DNA from: Dolichospermum sp. UHCC 0259
GTDB lineage: Bacteria; Cyanobacteriota; Cyanobacteriia; Cyanobacteriales; Nostocaceae
Direction: 5' to 3'
NCBI RefSeq assembly: GCF_009711935.1
Contig: NZ_VIKX01000181.1
Location: forward strand, 1-47,626
DNA: 47,626 nt
Part shown: positions 7,466 through 15,392 of the stretch, one piece after another
Position numbering within the stretch: the first letter of the stretch is position 1
Layout: the number at the start of each line of letters is the position of its first letter
The notes under the pieces: generated by a model
Database searches by the model: none
What the model saw: the letters and a program-made list of their open reading frames with translations, nothing else
What the model was told of the DNA's origin: nothing
Made by a program: the position numbers and the translations under genes

Positions 7466-7528
7466 TGTCTGAATCAGGATCTACGATTACTGAGCGAAGT
7501 CGAAGTACAGGATTAAAGGATTAACAGG
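7466..7528 (+). repeat. 63-bp island repeat, copy R2
   Basis: Identical to R1 at 63 of 63 bases and in the same orientation. Together with R3 (7619-7681, inverted) it forms a long inverted pair separated by 90 bp. The surrounding 7336-7465 and 7529-7618 contain no gene I recognise. Confidence 0.95.
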
Positions 7529-7618
7529 ATATTTTATTTTATATTTTTAGTCATAGCTCAATAAAACAATCAATAACAATCAGTATCAGAAAACCTATAA
7601 CCAAAACGGACAAACCAT

Positions 7619-7681
7619 CCTGTAAATCCCCAAATCCTGTACTTCGACTTCGCTCAGTAATCGTAGATCCTGATTCAGACA
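7619..7681 (-). repeat. 63-bp island repeat, copy R3
   Basis: Inverted copy with four mismatches to R1, all in the distal AATCC-rich end. It is in the same orientation as R4 (9461-9523), so R3 and R4 are direct repeats bracketing the template RNA, RT and avd. Confidence 0.93.
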
Positions 7682-7706
7682 ATCACAAAGATTAACTTTT
7701 TTGTAT

Positions 7707-7853
7707 CGGTGAAGCAACCTTTCCGCAAGCTTACTAAGCTACCTCACCGAGTTTGATTTTTGGATGCCGTTACCGACATCACTGGAACAGGTCTGGACTC
7801 TTTTTATACGCGCCCGACGAATTCCCATCCGCCAGTTCTGGAACAAAAGAGCG
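7707..7853 (-). ncRNA. Structured RNA segment 3' of the DGR template repeat
   Basis: No protein-like frame of note is present, but the minus-strand RNA can fold. GAUGUCG-GUAA-CGGCAUC (7780-7763) is a 7-bp stem with one G-U pair and a GNRA tetraloop. CGGUGA (7749-7744) pairs with UCACCG (7712-7707), enclosing a small stem AGCUU-AGU-AAGCU. In the Bordetella phage DGR the RNA just 3' of the template is needed for cDNA priming, so this is the likely counterpart here. The exact ends of the transcript are not known. Confidence 0.6.
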
Positions 7854-7977
7854 CACGCAGCACCACACACAACACGAAAACCGTTATTGTTGTTGTCGAA
7901 GCCCGCATCATTATAGTTACGATAAGCCGAACGGCAATTTTCAGGATTGTTGATCCAAGAACCGCCGCGCAGCATTC
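7854..7977 (-). other. DGR template repeat (TR)
   Basis: The core 7854-7974 (121 bp) aligns without gaps to VR1 and VR2, and 7975-7977 also match VR2. The coding strand has 25 adenines in the core, many in AAY codons: the virtual translation has nine Asn (INNPENC...RNYND...DNNNNG). VR1 or VR2 differ at 17 of these 25 sites and at no other position. It lies 25 bases past the RT stop codon. At the 3' edge the TR reads TGCGCTCTT where both VRs read TGGACTCTG, as expected for IMH* versus IMH elements. Confidence 0.96.
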
Positions 7978-8002
7978 GGGGTTGCCTGTCCCATCTACAA
8001 TG

Positions 8003-9079
8003 CTAACAGAATTGATGATAAACACTCTCTGGTAAAACCAAACTAGCTAATATCTGTTGTCGTAACTGCCAAGTATCACCATGTTCTAAATGAGCAAACC
8101 AACTTTGAATTGATTGTATTATTTCCTTGTCTCCTATTTTACCTTGAGTATAATCTTGCTGCATTTGTCGAAGTCGTCTTTTAGCACGTCTTAAATTTTC
8201 TGTGCGGACTCGAATCCTGTCAGGTAAAACCCGAAACCCTAAAAAATTCGCTCCCTTGCAAGTTGCAAATAATTGACTTTTAACAGGATGAATTTTTAAT
8301 CTTAATTTAGATAAATAATTTTCTATTGCTTCTCTTGCATCAGCTAAAAATTCTTTATCATCCGCAAATAAAGCAAAATCATCTACATAGCGAACATATT
8401 TTTTAGCTTGTAAATCTTCTTTAATAAAATGATCAAAACCATTCAAATAAATATTAGCAAAGAATTGGCTGGTAAGATTACCAATTGGTAAACCCTGTCT
8501 TCTTTGTAATGGGGTAAATAAATCATCACCAGGAAAATGATTTAAAATAGCTTCTTGTGCATTGCTATTATCAATAATCATATCAGCTAACCATAAAGTT
8601 TCTTGACATTTCAATTTTCGACGCAACAGAGATTTCAGAATTTCGTGATCAATGCTGGGAAAATATTTACAAATATCACATTGTAGAACATAACGACTAG
8701 ACCGAGCAAATTTTGTAAATCTGCGTAAGGCGCGATGAGTACCAAAACCTACCCGATTAGCATAGGAATCATAAATAAATGTTTTTTCAAAAATTGGAGT
8801 TATAATATTACATAAAGCATGATGAACCACTCTATCTCGATAAGGTGCAGCAGAAATCATCCGTTTTTTGGGTTCTACAATATGAAAGGTGTGATAATCG
8901 CCTGGTTGATAAGTTTTAGTTTCTAATTCATATTTAATTTGTGTTAATTCTGATTCTAAGTGATAATTAAACTCTAAAACATTCTCTCGAAATCGCTTGC
9001 CTTTTTGAGCTTGTCTGGCTGCTATTAATAAATTCTCAAATTCAGTTATCTGTAACCAGAGATTACCATATCGTTTCAT
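8003..9079 (-). CDS. DGR reverse transcriptase
   Basis: A 358-residue retron/group-II-like reverse transcriptase that copies the template RNA with adenine misincorporation. Visible motifs are the catalytic Asp135 in [13 protein letters not shown], motif 4 [22 protein letters not shown] (residues 195-216; the SQ rather than SP is the mark of DGR enzymes), the YVDD box at 231-234 ([14 protein letters not shown]), and the downstream GANFLGFRV motif. It has no maturase or endonuclease domain, and its length is usual for DGR RTs. It starts 2 bases after the avd stop codon and is followed within 30 bases by the template repeat. All catalytic residues are present, so it should be active. Confidence 0.96.
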   Translation of the reverse strand: MKRYGNLWLQITEFENLLIAARQAQKGKRFRENVLEFNYHLESELTQIKYELETKTYQPGDYHTFHIVEPKKRMISAAPYRDRVVHHALCNIITPIFEKTFIYDSYANRVGFGTHRALRRFTKFARSSRYVLQCDICKYFPSIDHEILKSLLRRKLKCQETLWLADMIIDNSNAQEAILNHFPGDDLFTPLQRRQGLPIGNLTSQFFANIYLNGFDHFIKEDLQAKKYVRYVDDFALFADDKEFLADAREAIENYLSKLRLKIHPVKSQLFATCKGANFLGFRVLPDRIRVRTENLRRAKRRLRQMQQDYTQGKIGDKEIIQSIQSWFAHLEHGDTWQLRQQILASLVLPESVYHQFC

Positions 9080-9081
9080 GA

Positions 9082-9426
9082 CTATGTTTGCCGTTTACGT
9101 TGTTGTTTAATCCATGCTCCTAAATCTGTGCCAATATCATTGATTAATTGTGTCACATATTCATATCGTTGTACTTTTATCAGTTCAAAGTCTAATAACA
9201 AACGGGTTTGATGACGTAAAATATCAATTTTACTATTTAAAGATTGTAATTGCTCTAGTTTATCAGCAGCATATTTAGCCACAATTAAGGCATCTAATAA
9301 ATCGTAAAGTCCAGTAATTATCCTGTTACCTAACATAAATTTATGATTCTGTGGCAAACGGTTAAGAATTGGCACATACCACTTAATTAAATCATAAGTT
9401 TTTTGAATTATTGGTAATTCGTTCAT
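9082..9426 (-). CDS. avd: Avd-type DGR accessory protein
   Basis: A 114-residue, all-helical protein of the four-helix-bundle family, with the typical opening [20 protein letters not shown], a central [20 protein letters not shown] and a basic C-terminus (KQQRKRQT). Avd forms a pentameric barrel that binds the template RNA and the reverse transcriptase and is required for mutagenic retrohoming. It lies directly before the RT gene (2-bp gap), the classical arrangement. The upstream spacer holds repeat R4 and the VR2 flank. Confidence 0.9.
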   Translation of the reverse strand: MNELPIIQKTYDLIKWYVPILNRLPQNHKFMLGNRIITGLYDLLDALIVAKYAADKLEQLQSLNSKIDILRHQTRLLLDFELIKVQRYEYVTQLINDIGTDLGAWIKQQRKRQT

Positions 9427-9460
9427 TTATAAAAGCCTATACTCCCAACTACTAAATCAT

Positions 9461-9523
9461 CCTGTAAATCCTTAAATCCTGTACTTCGACTTCGCTCAGT
9501 AATCGTAGATCCTGGTTCAGACA
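9461..9523 (-). repeat. 63-bp island repeat, copy R4
   Basis: Same orientation as R3, inverted relative to R1 and R2, with a few substitutions. It separates the avd gene from the VR2 downstream flank, so it splits the large target gene from the retroelement core. Confidence 0.93.
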
Positions 9524-9619
9524 AAAAATTTTAAGATCGCTCCGTTTCACTACGCTTGTAAGGGTAAAGGAAAGAAGGGAAAAGGGCAAAAGAGCAAGAG
9601 TAAAAAGGGCTACAGAGTC
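9524..9619 (-). repeat. Downstream flank of VR2, duplicated after VR1
   Basis: Closely matches 5763-5857, and both are absent from the TR. It starts in the last codons of the target gene (TGGACTCTGTAG), where TR and VR diverge. This is the expected place for the element that marks the VR as recipient. Confidence 0.75.
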
Positions 9620-12282
9620 CACGCAGCACCACACACAACACGAAAACCGTAAAGGTTGTTGACGAAGCCCGCATCATCATAGAGACGAAAAGCCGAACGG
9701 CAAACTTCAGGATAGAAGATCCAAGAACCGCCGCGCAGCATTCTGTCATTACTCGTTTCATCGCTTATCCACGCGCTACTATCTGTAGGCGCATCTTTAT
9801 AATTATTATGCCAATCGTCTTGACACCATTCCCAGACATTTCCGTGCATATCATATAATCCAAATTCATTAGCTATTTTAAAACTACCTACCTCTGTTGT
9901 TTCTTCTCGATAAACTCCTTTGGGTCCATCACCATAAGAACCCGACCATTTATATTCTTTATCATCTGTACCTCTATAATTAGCTAAATCTGTGGTAATG
10001 GTCTTGCCAAAATGAAACGGTGTGGTTGTTCCCGCTCGACAAGCATATTCCCATTCCGCTTCACTAGGCAGTCTATAGGGTCTTTGACTATGATTTGATA
10101 ATCTAGCACAAAACTCCACTGCATCATGCCAAGAAACCGATTCTACAGGGCGATTTGCTCCTTTAAAATATGATGGGTCTAATTTTAGTTCTTGGTTGAC
10201 TTGAGGTAAAGCCGCTACTGCTTGCCATTGTGCTTGGGTAATAGGATATTTACCCAATAAAAACGGTGACACTGTAACTTGATGCTGGGGACTTTCCGAT
10301 TCGATGCGTTTTGGTTCATTTTTTGGTGAACCCATCATAAAAATTCCACCAGGAATGGCTACCATTTCTAATTGAATGCCATTACCTAAGTCTTCTATAA
10401 ATTGGTGTACTTGTTTTTGTTGCTTGTTAATACTCAGTTTTTTTGTTTGTCTCAAAAAGCCTGATTTTTTAAACTTAATCTTGGCAAATGTAAAATCAAA
10501 AGGTACTAAGTTAATAGATGTATCATCTTCTGTGATAATAGCAAATTCAAATTCAAAGGTTTTTATTTCTGGTAAACCTGTAATTTCAACAAATGTAGGA
10601 GATTCAGGAACCGGAACTACATTTTTTTCAGATTCTTGTAATAACTGTTCTGCTAACCTAGCATAATCTCCCCCTAACTGACGCAATACTTTTTGATTAA
10701 TCTCAGCAAAGGGGAAAATTTCTGCCTTTGTTTTTTCATCCAAACCAGAATTAGGAAATAGCAATGCAGGAAAACTTCTAATTGATATACCAGCTTTCTG
10801 ACATATATATTCAGAAACAGCTTTGAACATGGCTTCAATTTCTGTTAATCTTACAGAACGCCATAAAACTTCTCGCACTCCCTCAACAAAATCATATTGC
10901 CACTTTTCTGGTTGATTGTCTGTACTAATTAACTTAGGTTCTAACAAACCACTCATAAAAATTTCCGCCAAAATAATTGGCTTTCTTGGTGGTGGCAACA
11001 TTTTTTCTTGAATCAGATGAATTACAGGTATACTTACAGGTGCAGAAGACATCAAATTTGCTAATCTTCTCGCTAAAGGTGAAGCACTATGATAAAATTT
11101 ATTAACTAATGATTCTGGATCTTTTGTTGTTTGTGAACTGGATAATTTATCTGTGGGTTTTAAATCTTGCCAATTAGGCATAAATAAAATACCCACTGTG
11201 TCAATATTACCTGTACCTGCAATCACTTTTGCCCAATATTCTAAAGATTCAGGTTCTAAAATCACAATAGGTAACTTTAACGCTTGATTGGGTTTTTCTT
11301 CTAACCAGAAAGGGAAATCATGAATAGTCAATTGAGAATTGAGTAAACCTGGTTCAATCGCACTTAAAGAAACGGAAATACCCAAATCTAAAACAGTGCG
11401 TTCCCATAATTGTTCCGGTAATAATTGCAGAATTGTTACCGAGACTTGTTTAGACCATAATTCTAATAAATTATGTATTTCTCCTTCCCACCATAAAGAG
11501 GAAATACAATCACTAATTAATAATATTAAACGTCTACCATTAGGTTCTAATAGTTCTTTGGGACTGCGGGAACGTTGTTTTTTTGTGGCTTTTCTCTGCT
11601 GGTGAAAAAATTGCGGTTTACCATCATTTGTGCATAAATTCCAAGTATAAACATTTCTAAAAGCTCCATGTCTTTCCATTAATTTGCGAAACTCATTGAT
11701 AGTTTCTTCCCAAACTACAGTCGCGCGATTTTCTTCAACAACTATCACCAAATCTAACCAACGTTCTCGCGCAGGTTTTAAAACTGGTATCCAAACATCA
11801 TTTTCCGCTATTTGTTGGGCTGTATTTTCTTCATCTAAAACAAATTTTATCCGAGATGGAACTTTCCGCATCAATGGACGGAGTGACCTACCAATTTCTA
11901 AAGCATTAGGTAAAGCAGCAACAGCAGGAGATTTAAAAGGTACTCCTGATGATGCAGGTTTTGATTTTTCAGAGGTTGATTTTTCAGTATAATTAGATTG
12001 AGAAATAGAATCTACACCATTTTTTGTATAAGCTTTAGCTGTAGTTTCTTGAGTGTTTTCTACTGTAGAATCATCCGAAGCATCTAAATTTTGATAACTT
12101 TCTCGTTGAGGTAATTTAGAAATCTCAGTTTGAGAAATTTGATTTGGTTGAGTAACTTCATCAACAGATGTAATTGCTAATGGTAATTTGATCTGGTTTG
12201 CTAACCAAATAGCATCAGCAATTTCTTCTGCACTCATGTCCAGTTCTAGGTGTTGTAGAAGTTTAATCAACCTGTTCATCAT
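9610..12282 (-). CDS. DGR target protein 2: SAV_2336-like N-terminus, degenerate vWA-like region, C-terminal FGE/CLec domain
   Basis: An 890-residue protein. Residues 1-35 (LIKLLQHLELDMSAEEIADAIWLA) resemble the SAV_2336 N-terminal domain, followed by a low-complexity linker to about 130. Residues about 170-290 look like a von Willebrand A fold (WLDLVIVVEENRATVVW, then RRLILLISDCISSLWWEGEI), but the metal-binding DxSxS is lost. A helical region follows to about 600. Residues about 625-890 are an FGE-sulfatase/C-type-lectin domain whose last 40 residues (848-887) are VR2. It follows the moxR gene; the two originally overlapped as ATGA before a repeat insertion separated them. The GAGG site is retained upstream of two tandem ATGs (12282 and 12279). 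By analogy it is the variable recognition or effector arm of a MoxR-vWA conflict system. Confidence 0.9.
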   Translation of the reverse strand: MMNRLIKLLQHLELDMSAEEIADAIWLANQIKLPLAITSVDEVTQPNQISQTEISKLPQRESYQNLDASDDSTVENTQETTAKAYTKNGVDSISQSNYTEKSTSEKSKPASSGVPFKSPAVAALPNALEIGRSLRPLMRKVPSRIKFVLDEENTAQQIAENDVWIPVLKPARERWLDLVIVVEENRATVVWEETINEFRKLMERHGAFRNVYTWNLCTNDGKPQFFHQQRKATKKQRSRSPKELLEPNGRRLILLISDCISSLWWEGEIHNLLELWSKQVSVTILQLLPEQLWERTVLDLGISVSLSAIEPGLLNSQLTIHDFPFWLEEKPNQALKLPIVILEPESLEYWAKVIAGTGNIDTVGILFMPNWQDLKPTDKLSSSQTTKDPESLVNKFYHSASPLARRLANLMSSAPVSIPVIHLIQEKMLPPPRKPIILAEIFMSGLLEPKLISTDNQPEKWQYDFVEGVREVLWRSVRLTEIEAMFKAVSEYICQKAGISIRSFPALLFPNSGLDEKTKAEIFPFAEINQKVLRQLGGDYARLAEQLLQESEKNVVPVPESPTFVEITGLPEIKTFEFEFAIITEDDTSINLVPFDFTFAKIKFKKSGFLRQTKKLSINKQQKQVHQFIEDLGNGIQLEMVAIPGGIFMMGSPKNEPKRIESESPQHQVTVSPFLLGKYPITQAQWQAVAALPQVNQELKLDPSYFKGANRPVESVSWHDAVEFCARLSNHSQRPYRLPSEAEWEYACRAGTTTPFHFGKTITTDLANYRGTDDKEYKWSGSYGDGPKGVYREETTEVGSFKIANEFGLYDMHGNVWEWCQDDWHNNYKDAPTDSSAWISDETSNDRMLRGGSWIFYPEVCRSAFRLYDDAGFVNNLYGFRVVCGAAWTL
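9620..9743 (-). other. DGR variable repeat VR2
   Basis: The core 9620-9740 aligns without gaps to the TR, with 13 differences, all at template adenines. Nine residues change (Asn to Phe, Tyr, Val, Leu or Asp; Tyr to Phe; Asp to Val). The match extends three bases further to 9743. VR1 and VR2 differ from each other, so the two targets were mutated independently, apart from a shared A-to-G that turns YND into YDD. Confidence 0.96.
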
Positions 12283-12333
12283 GAATCCTCGGAACTATCT
12301 AAATACTTTAATATTTTCTCAATCAAATCATCT
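12278..12333. repeat. 56-bp direct duplication, copy 1 (target 2 start side)
   Basis: Exactly identical to 12625-12680, which is the 3' end of moxR. This copy carries a dead piece of the moxR tail plus the GAGG Shine-Dalgarno and start codon of target gene 2. Confidence 0.97.
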
Positions 12334-12624
12334 GTAGGTTGGGTTGTTCGCGTCAGCGTTGCGAAGCAATGGAACGAAACCCAACACCAAACTTCACTAT
12401 CTCCCCTTAGAGGATGTTTTAAAAGTTTTTAATGTGTAAACAGACCCCTCTCCAAACCTCTCCCCTGCAAGGGGAGAGGCTTTAAAACCCCCATTCCCTT
12501 GCAGGGAAGGGGGGTAGGGGGGTTAGGTTTTTGGAGATTATGGGTTTCATATAATACTTTTCAAACAACCTCTTAATGTTGGGTTTCACTTCGTTTAACC
12601 CAACCTACAATTATTTACTTCTTA
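12334..12624. mobile_element. 291-bp repeat insertion (MITE-like) between moxR and target 2
   Basis: Begins GTAGGTTGGGTT (12334-12345) and has the exact inverse AACCCAACCTAC at 12597-12608. Inside are a second GTTGGGTTT/AAACCCAAC pair and a G/C-rich palindromic block (CCCCTCTCC, CTTGCAGGGAAGGGG). No open frame is present. Such GTAGGTTGGGTT elements are widespread non-coding repeats in cyanobacteria. It is bounded by the 56-bp direct duplication. Confidence 0.8.
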
Positions 12625-12680
12625 ATCATGAATCCTCGGAACTATCTAAATACTTTAATATTTTCTCAATCAAATCATCT
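12625..12680. repeat. 56-bp direct duplication, copy 2 (moxR end)
   Basis: The functional copy for moxR: it encodes the last residues (DDLIEKILKYLDSSEDS) and the TGA stop at 12626-12628. The identical partner is at 12278-12333. Confidence 0.97.
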
Positions 12681-13594
12681 TTAGTTGTCCCTGTTGGTGA
12701 ATTTTCTCTAGTAACTAAGTAAACAGCGTTAAGAAGTTGATCTGTTGCTAATTCCCCATTTTGACGTTTTTTGAGAAATTGCTCAATTAAATTATCCGCT
12801 TTTTCAGATAGTTCATCATCTAACTGTAGATGTGCTTTAACTATTCGTTCTAATTCTGTTTTATCTGGTTCTTGAATATTTAATCTGATACAACGTCTTA
12901 AAAAGGGAGGAGGAAAATCTCGTTCACCATTACTGGTTAAAATCACAAAAGGAAAGGATGTACAGCGAATTCTACCTTTTTCAATAGTGGCTTTTTGATC
13001 TTTATATGCTGTCTGTACTTCTACCCGATCTAGTTTATCAGCTATGCGCCTTAGTTCTGGTATTTCAAATTCTCCCTCTTCAAAAATATGTAGTAAATCA
13101 TTAGGTAAATCAATGTCACTTTTATCAATTTCATCAATTAATAAAACTCTGGGTTTGTCAGATGGTAGTAAAGCTGTTCCCAGTGAACTTAAATTAATAT
13201 ATTTACCAATTTCTGCTAAGTTGTCTTTGTCTTTATCTTTATCTTTAGCATCTTGTAAACGTCCTATGGCATCATAATTATAAAGTCCATCTTTTAGCGT
13301 GGTGCGGGTGGTAATTGGCCAATGTAATACTTCTCCTAATCCTAGTTCATAAGCTACAGCATAGGCTAAAGAAGTTTTACCTGTTCCTGGTTTACCTGTT
13401 ACTAATAAAGGTCGTCGTAAATATAAAGCCGCATTTACTAAGTCTATTTCTTCTGAACGTGCTTGAAATGTTTCTGCGCGTCTTTTTTTGGGGTCGCTTT
13501 CACTATTATTAAAATCTCGCCAACTGGGAGGTTCTGGAAGAGTCCAGTTTGTATCTTGTGTATTGTTACCTTTAAATATTTTCCAGTCTGTCAT
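12626..13594 (-). CDS. MoxR-type AAA+ ATPase of the conflict operon
   Basis: A 322-residue AAA+ chaperone-like ATPase. Walker A GKPGTGKT is at residues 67-74 and Walker B LLIDEID at 151-157, followed by KSDIDLPNDLLHIFEEGEF. Sensor 1 is in VILTSNGERDFPPPFLRRC, with an arginine finger candidate in FLRRC. A charged KDKDKDKD stretch at 118-124 is an expansion I would not expect in the fold. MoxR proteins act with vWA proteins as NTP-dependent switches; the neighbouring vWA-like DGR target is the likely partner. It starts 8 bases after the stop of the trypsin-VMAP gene. Confidence 0.9.
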   Translation of the reverse strand: MTDWKIFKGNNTQDTNWTLPEPPSWRDFNNSESDPKKRRAETFQARSEEIDLVNAALYLRRPLLVTGKPGTGKTSLAYAVAYELGLGEVLHWPITTRTTLKDGLYNYDAIGRLQDAKDKDKDKDNLAEIGKYINLSSLGTALLPSDKPRVLLIDEIDKSDIDLPNDLLHIFEEGEFEIPELRRIADKLDRVEVQTAYKDQKATIEKGRIRCTSFPFVILTSNGERDFPPPFLRRCIRLNIQEPDKTELERIVKAHLQLDDELSEKADNLIEQFLKKRQNGELATDQLLNAVYLVTRENSPTGTTKDDLIEKILKYLDSSEDS

Positions 13595-13602
13595 AAGAAT
13601 AC

Positions 13603-15387
13603 CTAGTTAATAATGATTGCTTCAGCTTTAAATGGTAAAATGTGAGGGTTTTCGTAAATGATAAAAACATTATTTACGAATAGATATTGATTGTCGTTGT
13701 CATTAAGCAAGAATTTTTCATATTGTTCCAGAACATGATTAGGTAATGTATGAATATAGCAATTTAACTCATTATTTGCTCTGATTTCATATTCTTGTTG
13801 CTCTAAAGTAATTTTATCTCTGTGACAGATAGCGATAGGAACAACATTACTCTTCAATGAACTAAAAATCTTAATAATTTTATCAGCATCATTTTTTTTA
13901 TTCTCATCAAAAATATTTAGTATAACACCAATTGCTTGCTTCATTAATACAGAAAATCTTGTTTCATTATATTCATGTAGCTTTTGAAAATCATTGCAGG
14001 TAATATTTTCTAATTGCTGCCATTTATCAATCCAATTGCTTTGTTTAACATTTAGATAGTTTGTGTTTAAGCGTGTAACGTCACGAACCATCACCGGATA
14101 TCTCTGACGTACAGGAATTCTATCTCCAAAATCATCAATTTCCCATGTTTCAACAGGATGATTAAGGTATTGTGGGGGTAGAAAAAATACAAATTTTTTA
14201 TCCTTTTCTAACTTACAAGGAATTTTTTGGAATAATGAAAGAAAAAGGTTTTTTTCAATTTCTTTGAGTGTAAAGCTATCATCAGGAGAATCAGAAAATT
14301 TAATTGACTCAAACCCTGTTTGGTGTTTTATATAATTTTGAATATTAGGAATAACACCACCACTAATTTTAAATTTTGGGATTTTTGATCTTGATTTTGT
14401 TGTCAATGGTTCTATTTTAATTAATATGTATGATTCCTGTTTAGTATCAGTATTTTGATATTGTTGGTTAACATTTTTAATCAGGTTATCAAAATTGTCT
14501 ATATTATCACTTCCCCATTTTTTTAAATCTTCTAACTTTGTTTGACGAATCTGAGAATTAGTAATTAAATATTTGATAAATTGTGCTGTATTGTCGTTAT
14601 GATTAAATTGTTTTATTTTACCATCTAAATTTTTATCCAGATCATACAAATTTTTAACAATATCTGCTACTGTGATTGGTAGATTTCCCCATGAATAACA
14701 GGCTTTATAAGCTGTTTGAATAGTAGCTGTATCCAGATTAGCATTTAAAATATTAATCAGATTTAAAAAACTCCAAGATTCAAGCAGCAGAGTTGTAGGA
14801 GTCATAAATACTGCTTTAGCATCTTCTCTATTATCTTTACTGACTACCATTCCGACTACTGCTTGTAAGGATGTATCCCACACCCCAGAACCACTATATC
14901 CTGGTTGAACTAAAAAACCATTTTGCGTGTGCATTTGTACTAAGCCAAGAGTATTTTCTTTGGTTATCTGACCAAATGACCAACGACCATCTTTTTCGTA
15001 ATCATCAGGAAAGCCAAAAATTTCAAAATTATGGTTTTGCAAATCTAATGTAGAAATTAGTTGAACGGGATTTGCGGAATTTGGTGGAGTATCTTGTAAT
15101 TCAAGTCCAGCAATATCTTCTCCTTTTTTACCTGTTAAACCACGCCAAAATACAACCTTAGCTTTTATTATTGTTCCAGGAGCAATAAAAGGAAAGTCAA
15201 GTTCGATAACTTCATTTAGTAATTCTTTTTCTTCCTTAATACCTAAAGCATCCATAACTACATGAGCGCAGGTCAGAAGATGCTGCTGAGTTACCAAAAA
15301 ACCAGCACCAATAACTTGTTCGGTATCTTTATAGTAAATGCGAGCGATCGCACTTTCAAACCTCTTATCTTGACTTTCCTGTAACAT
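13603..15387 (-). CDS. Trypsin-like protease fused to VMAP-type regions
   Basis: A 594-residue protein. Residues 1-200 are a chymotrypsin-fold protease with a complete triad: His41 (LLTCAHVV), Asp90 (KGEDIAGLEL) and Ser164 (QPGYSGSGVWD). It has no signal peptide, so it acts in the cytoplasm. Residues about 225-290 form a helical module, and about 330-594 fit the middle and C-terminal regions of vWA-MoxR-associated proteins (VMAP), ending in the family-like YENPHILPFKAE. The protease assignment is firm and the VMAP assignment is moderate. In such systems the protease is thought to be held inactive until the ATPase-vWA sensor is triggered, then cleaves effectors. It lies between the Trypco1 and moxR genes with gaps of 5 and 8 bases. 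Confidence 0.8.
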   Translation of the reverse strand: MLQESQDKRFESAIARIYYKDTEQVIGAGFLVTQQHLLTCAHVVMDALGIKEEKELLNEVIELDFPFIAPGTIIKAKVVFWRGLTGKKGEDIAGLELQDTPPNSANPVQLISTLDLQNHNFEIFGFPDDYEKDGRWSFGQITKENTLGLVQMHTQNGFLVQPGYSGSGVWDTSLQAVVGMVVSKDNREDAKAVFMTPTTLLLESWSFLNLINILNANLDTATIQTAYKACYSWGNLPITVADIVKNLYDLDKNLDGKIKQFNHNDNTAQFIKYLITNSQIRQTKLEDLKKWGSDNIDNFDNLIKNVNQQYQNTDTKQESYILIKIEPLTTKSRSKIPKFKISGGVIPNIQNYIKHQTGFESIKFSDSPDDSFTLKEIEKNLFLSLFQKIPCKLEKDKKFVFFLPPQYLNHPVETWEIDDFGDRIPVRQRYPVMVRDVTRLNTNYLNVKQSNWIDKWQQLENITCNDFQKLHEYNETRFSVLMKQAIGVILNIFDENKKNDADKIIKIFSSLKSNVVPIAICHRDKITLEQQEYEIRANNELNCYIHTLPNHVLEQYEKFLLNDNDNQYLFVNNVFIIYENPHILPFKAEAIIIN

Positions 15388-15392
15388 AGAAC

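Noticed and set aside
7739-7975. A 78-codon minus-strand frame starting MLRGGSWINNPENC over the template repeat
   Set aside because: It is the TR read as protein. It lacks a ribosome-binding site and the FGE domain start, and its tail runs into the structured RNA.
8003-9079. Reverse transcriptase as a retron or group II intron protein
   Set aside because: The SQ form of motif 4, the adjacent Avd and the TR/VR pairs with adenine-only changes define a DGR. There is no maturase domain or msr-msd.
10376-11992. Several plus-strand frames of about 90-100 codons inside target gene 2
   Set aside because: All lie antisense to a long, well-supported gene and show no family motif.
12334-12624. The moxR-target 2 spacer as an insertion sequence
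   Set aside because: It is only 291 bp and has no transposase frame; it fits a non-coding interspersed repeat.
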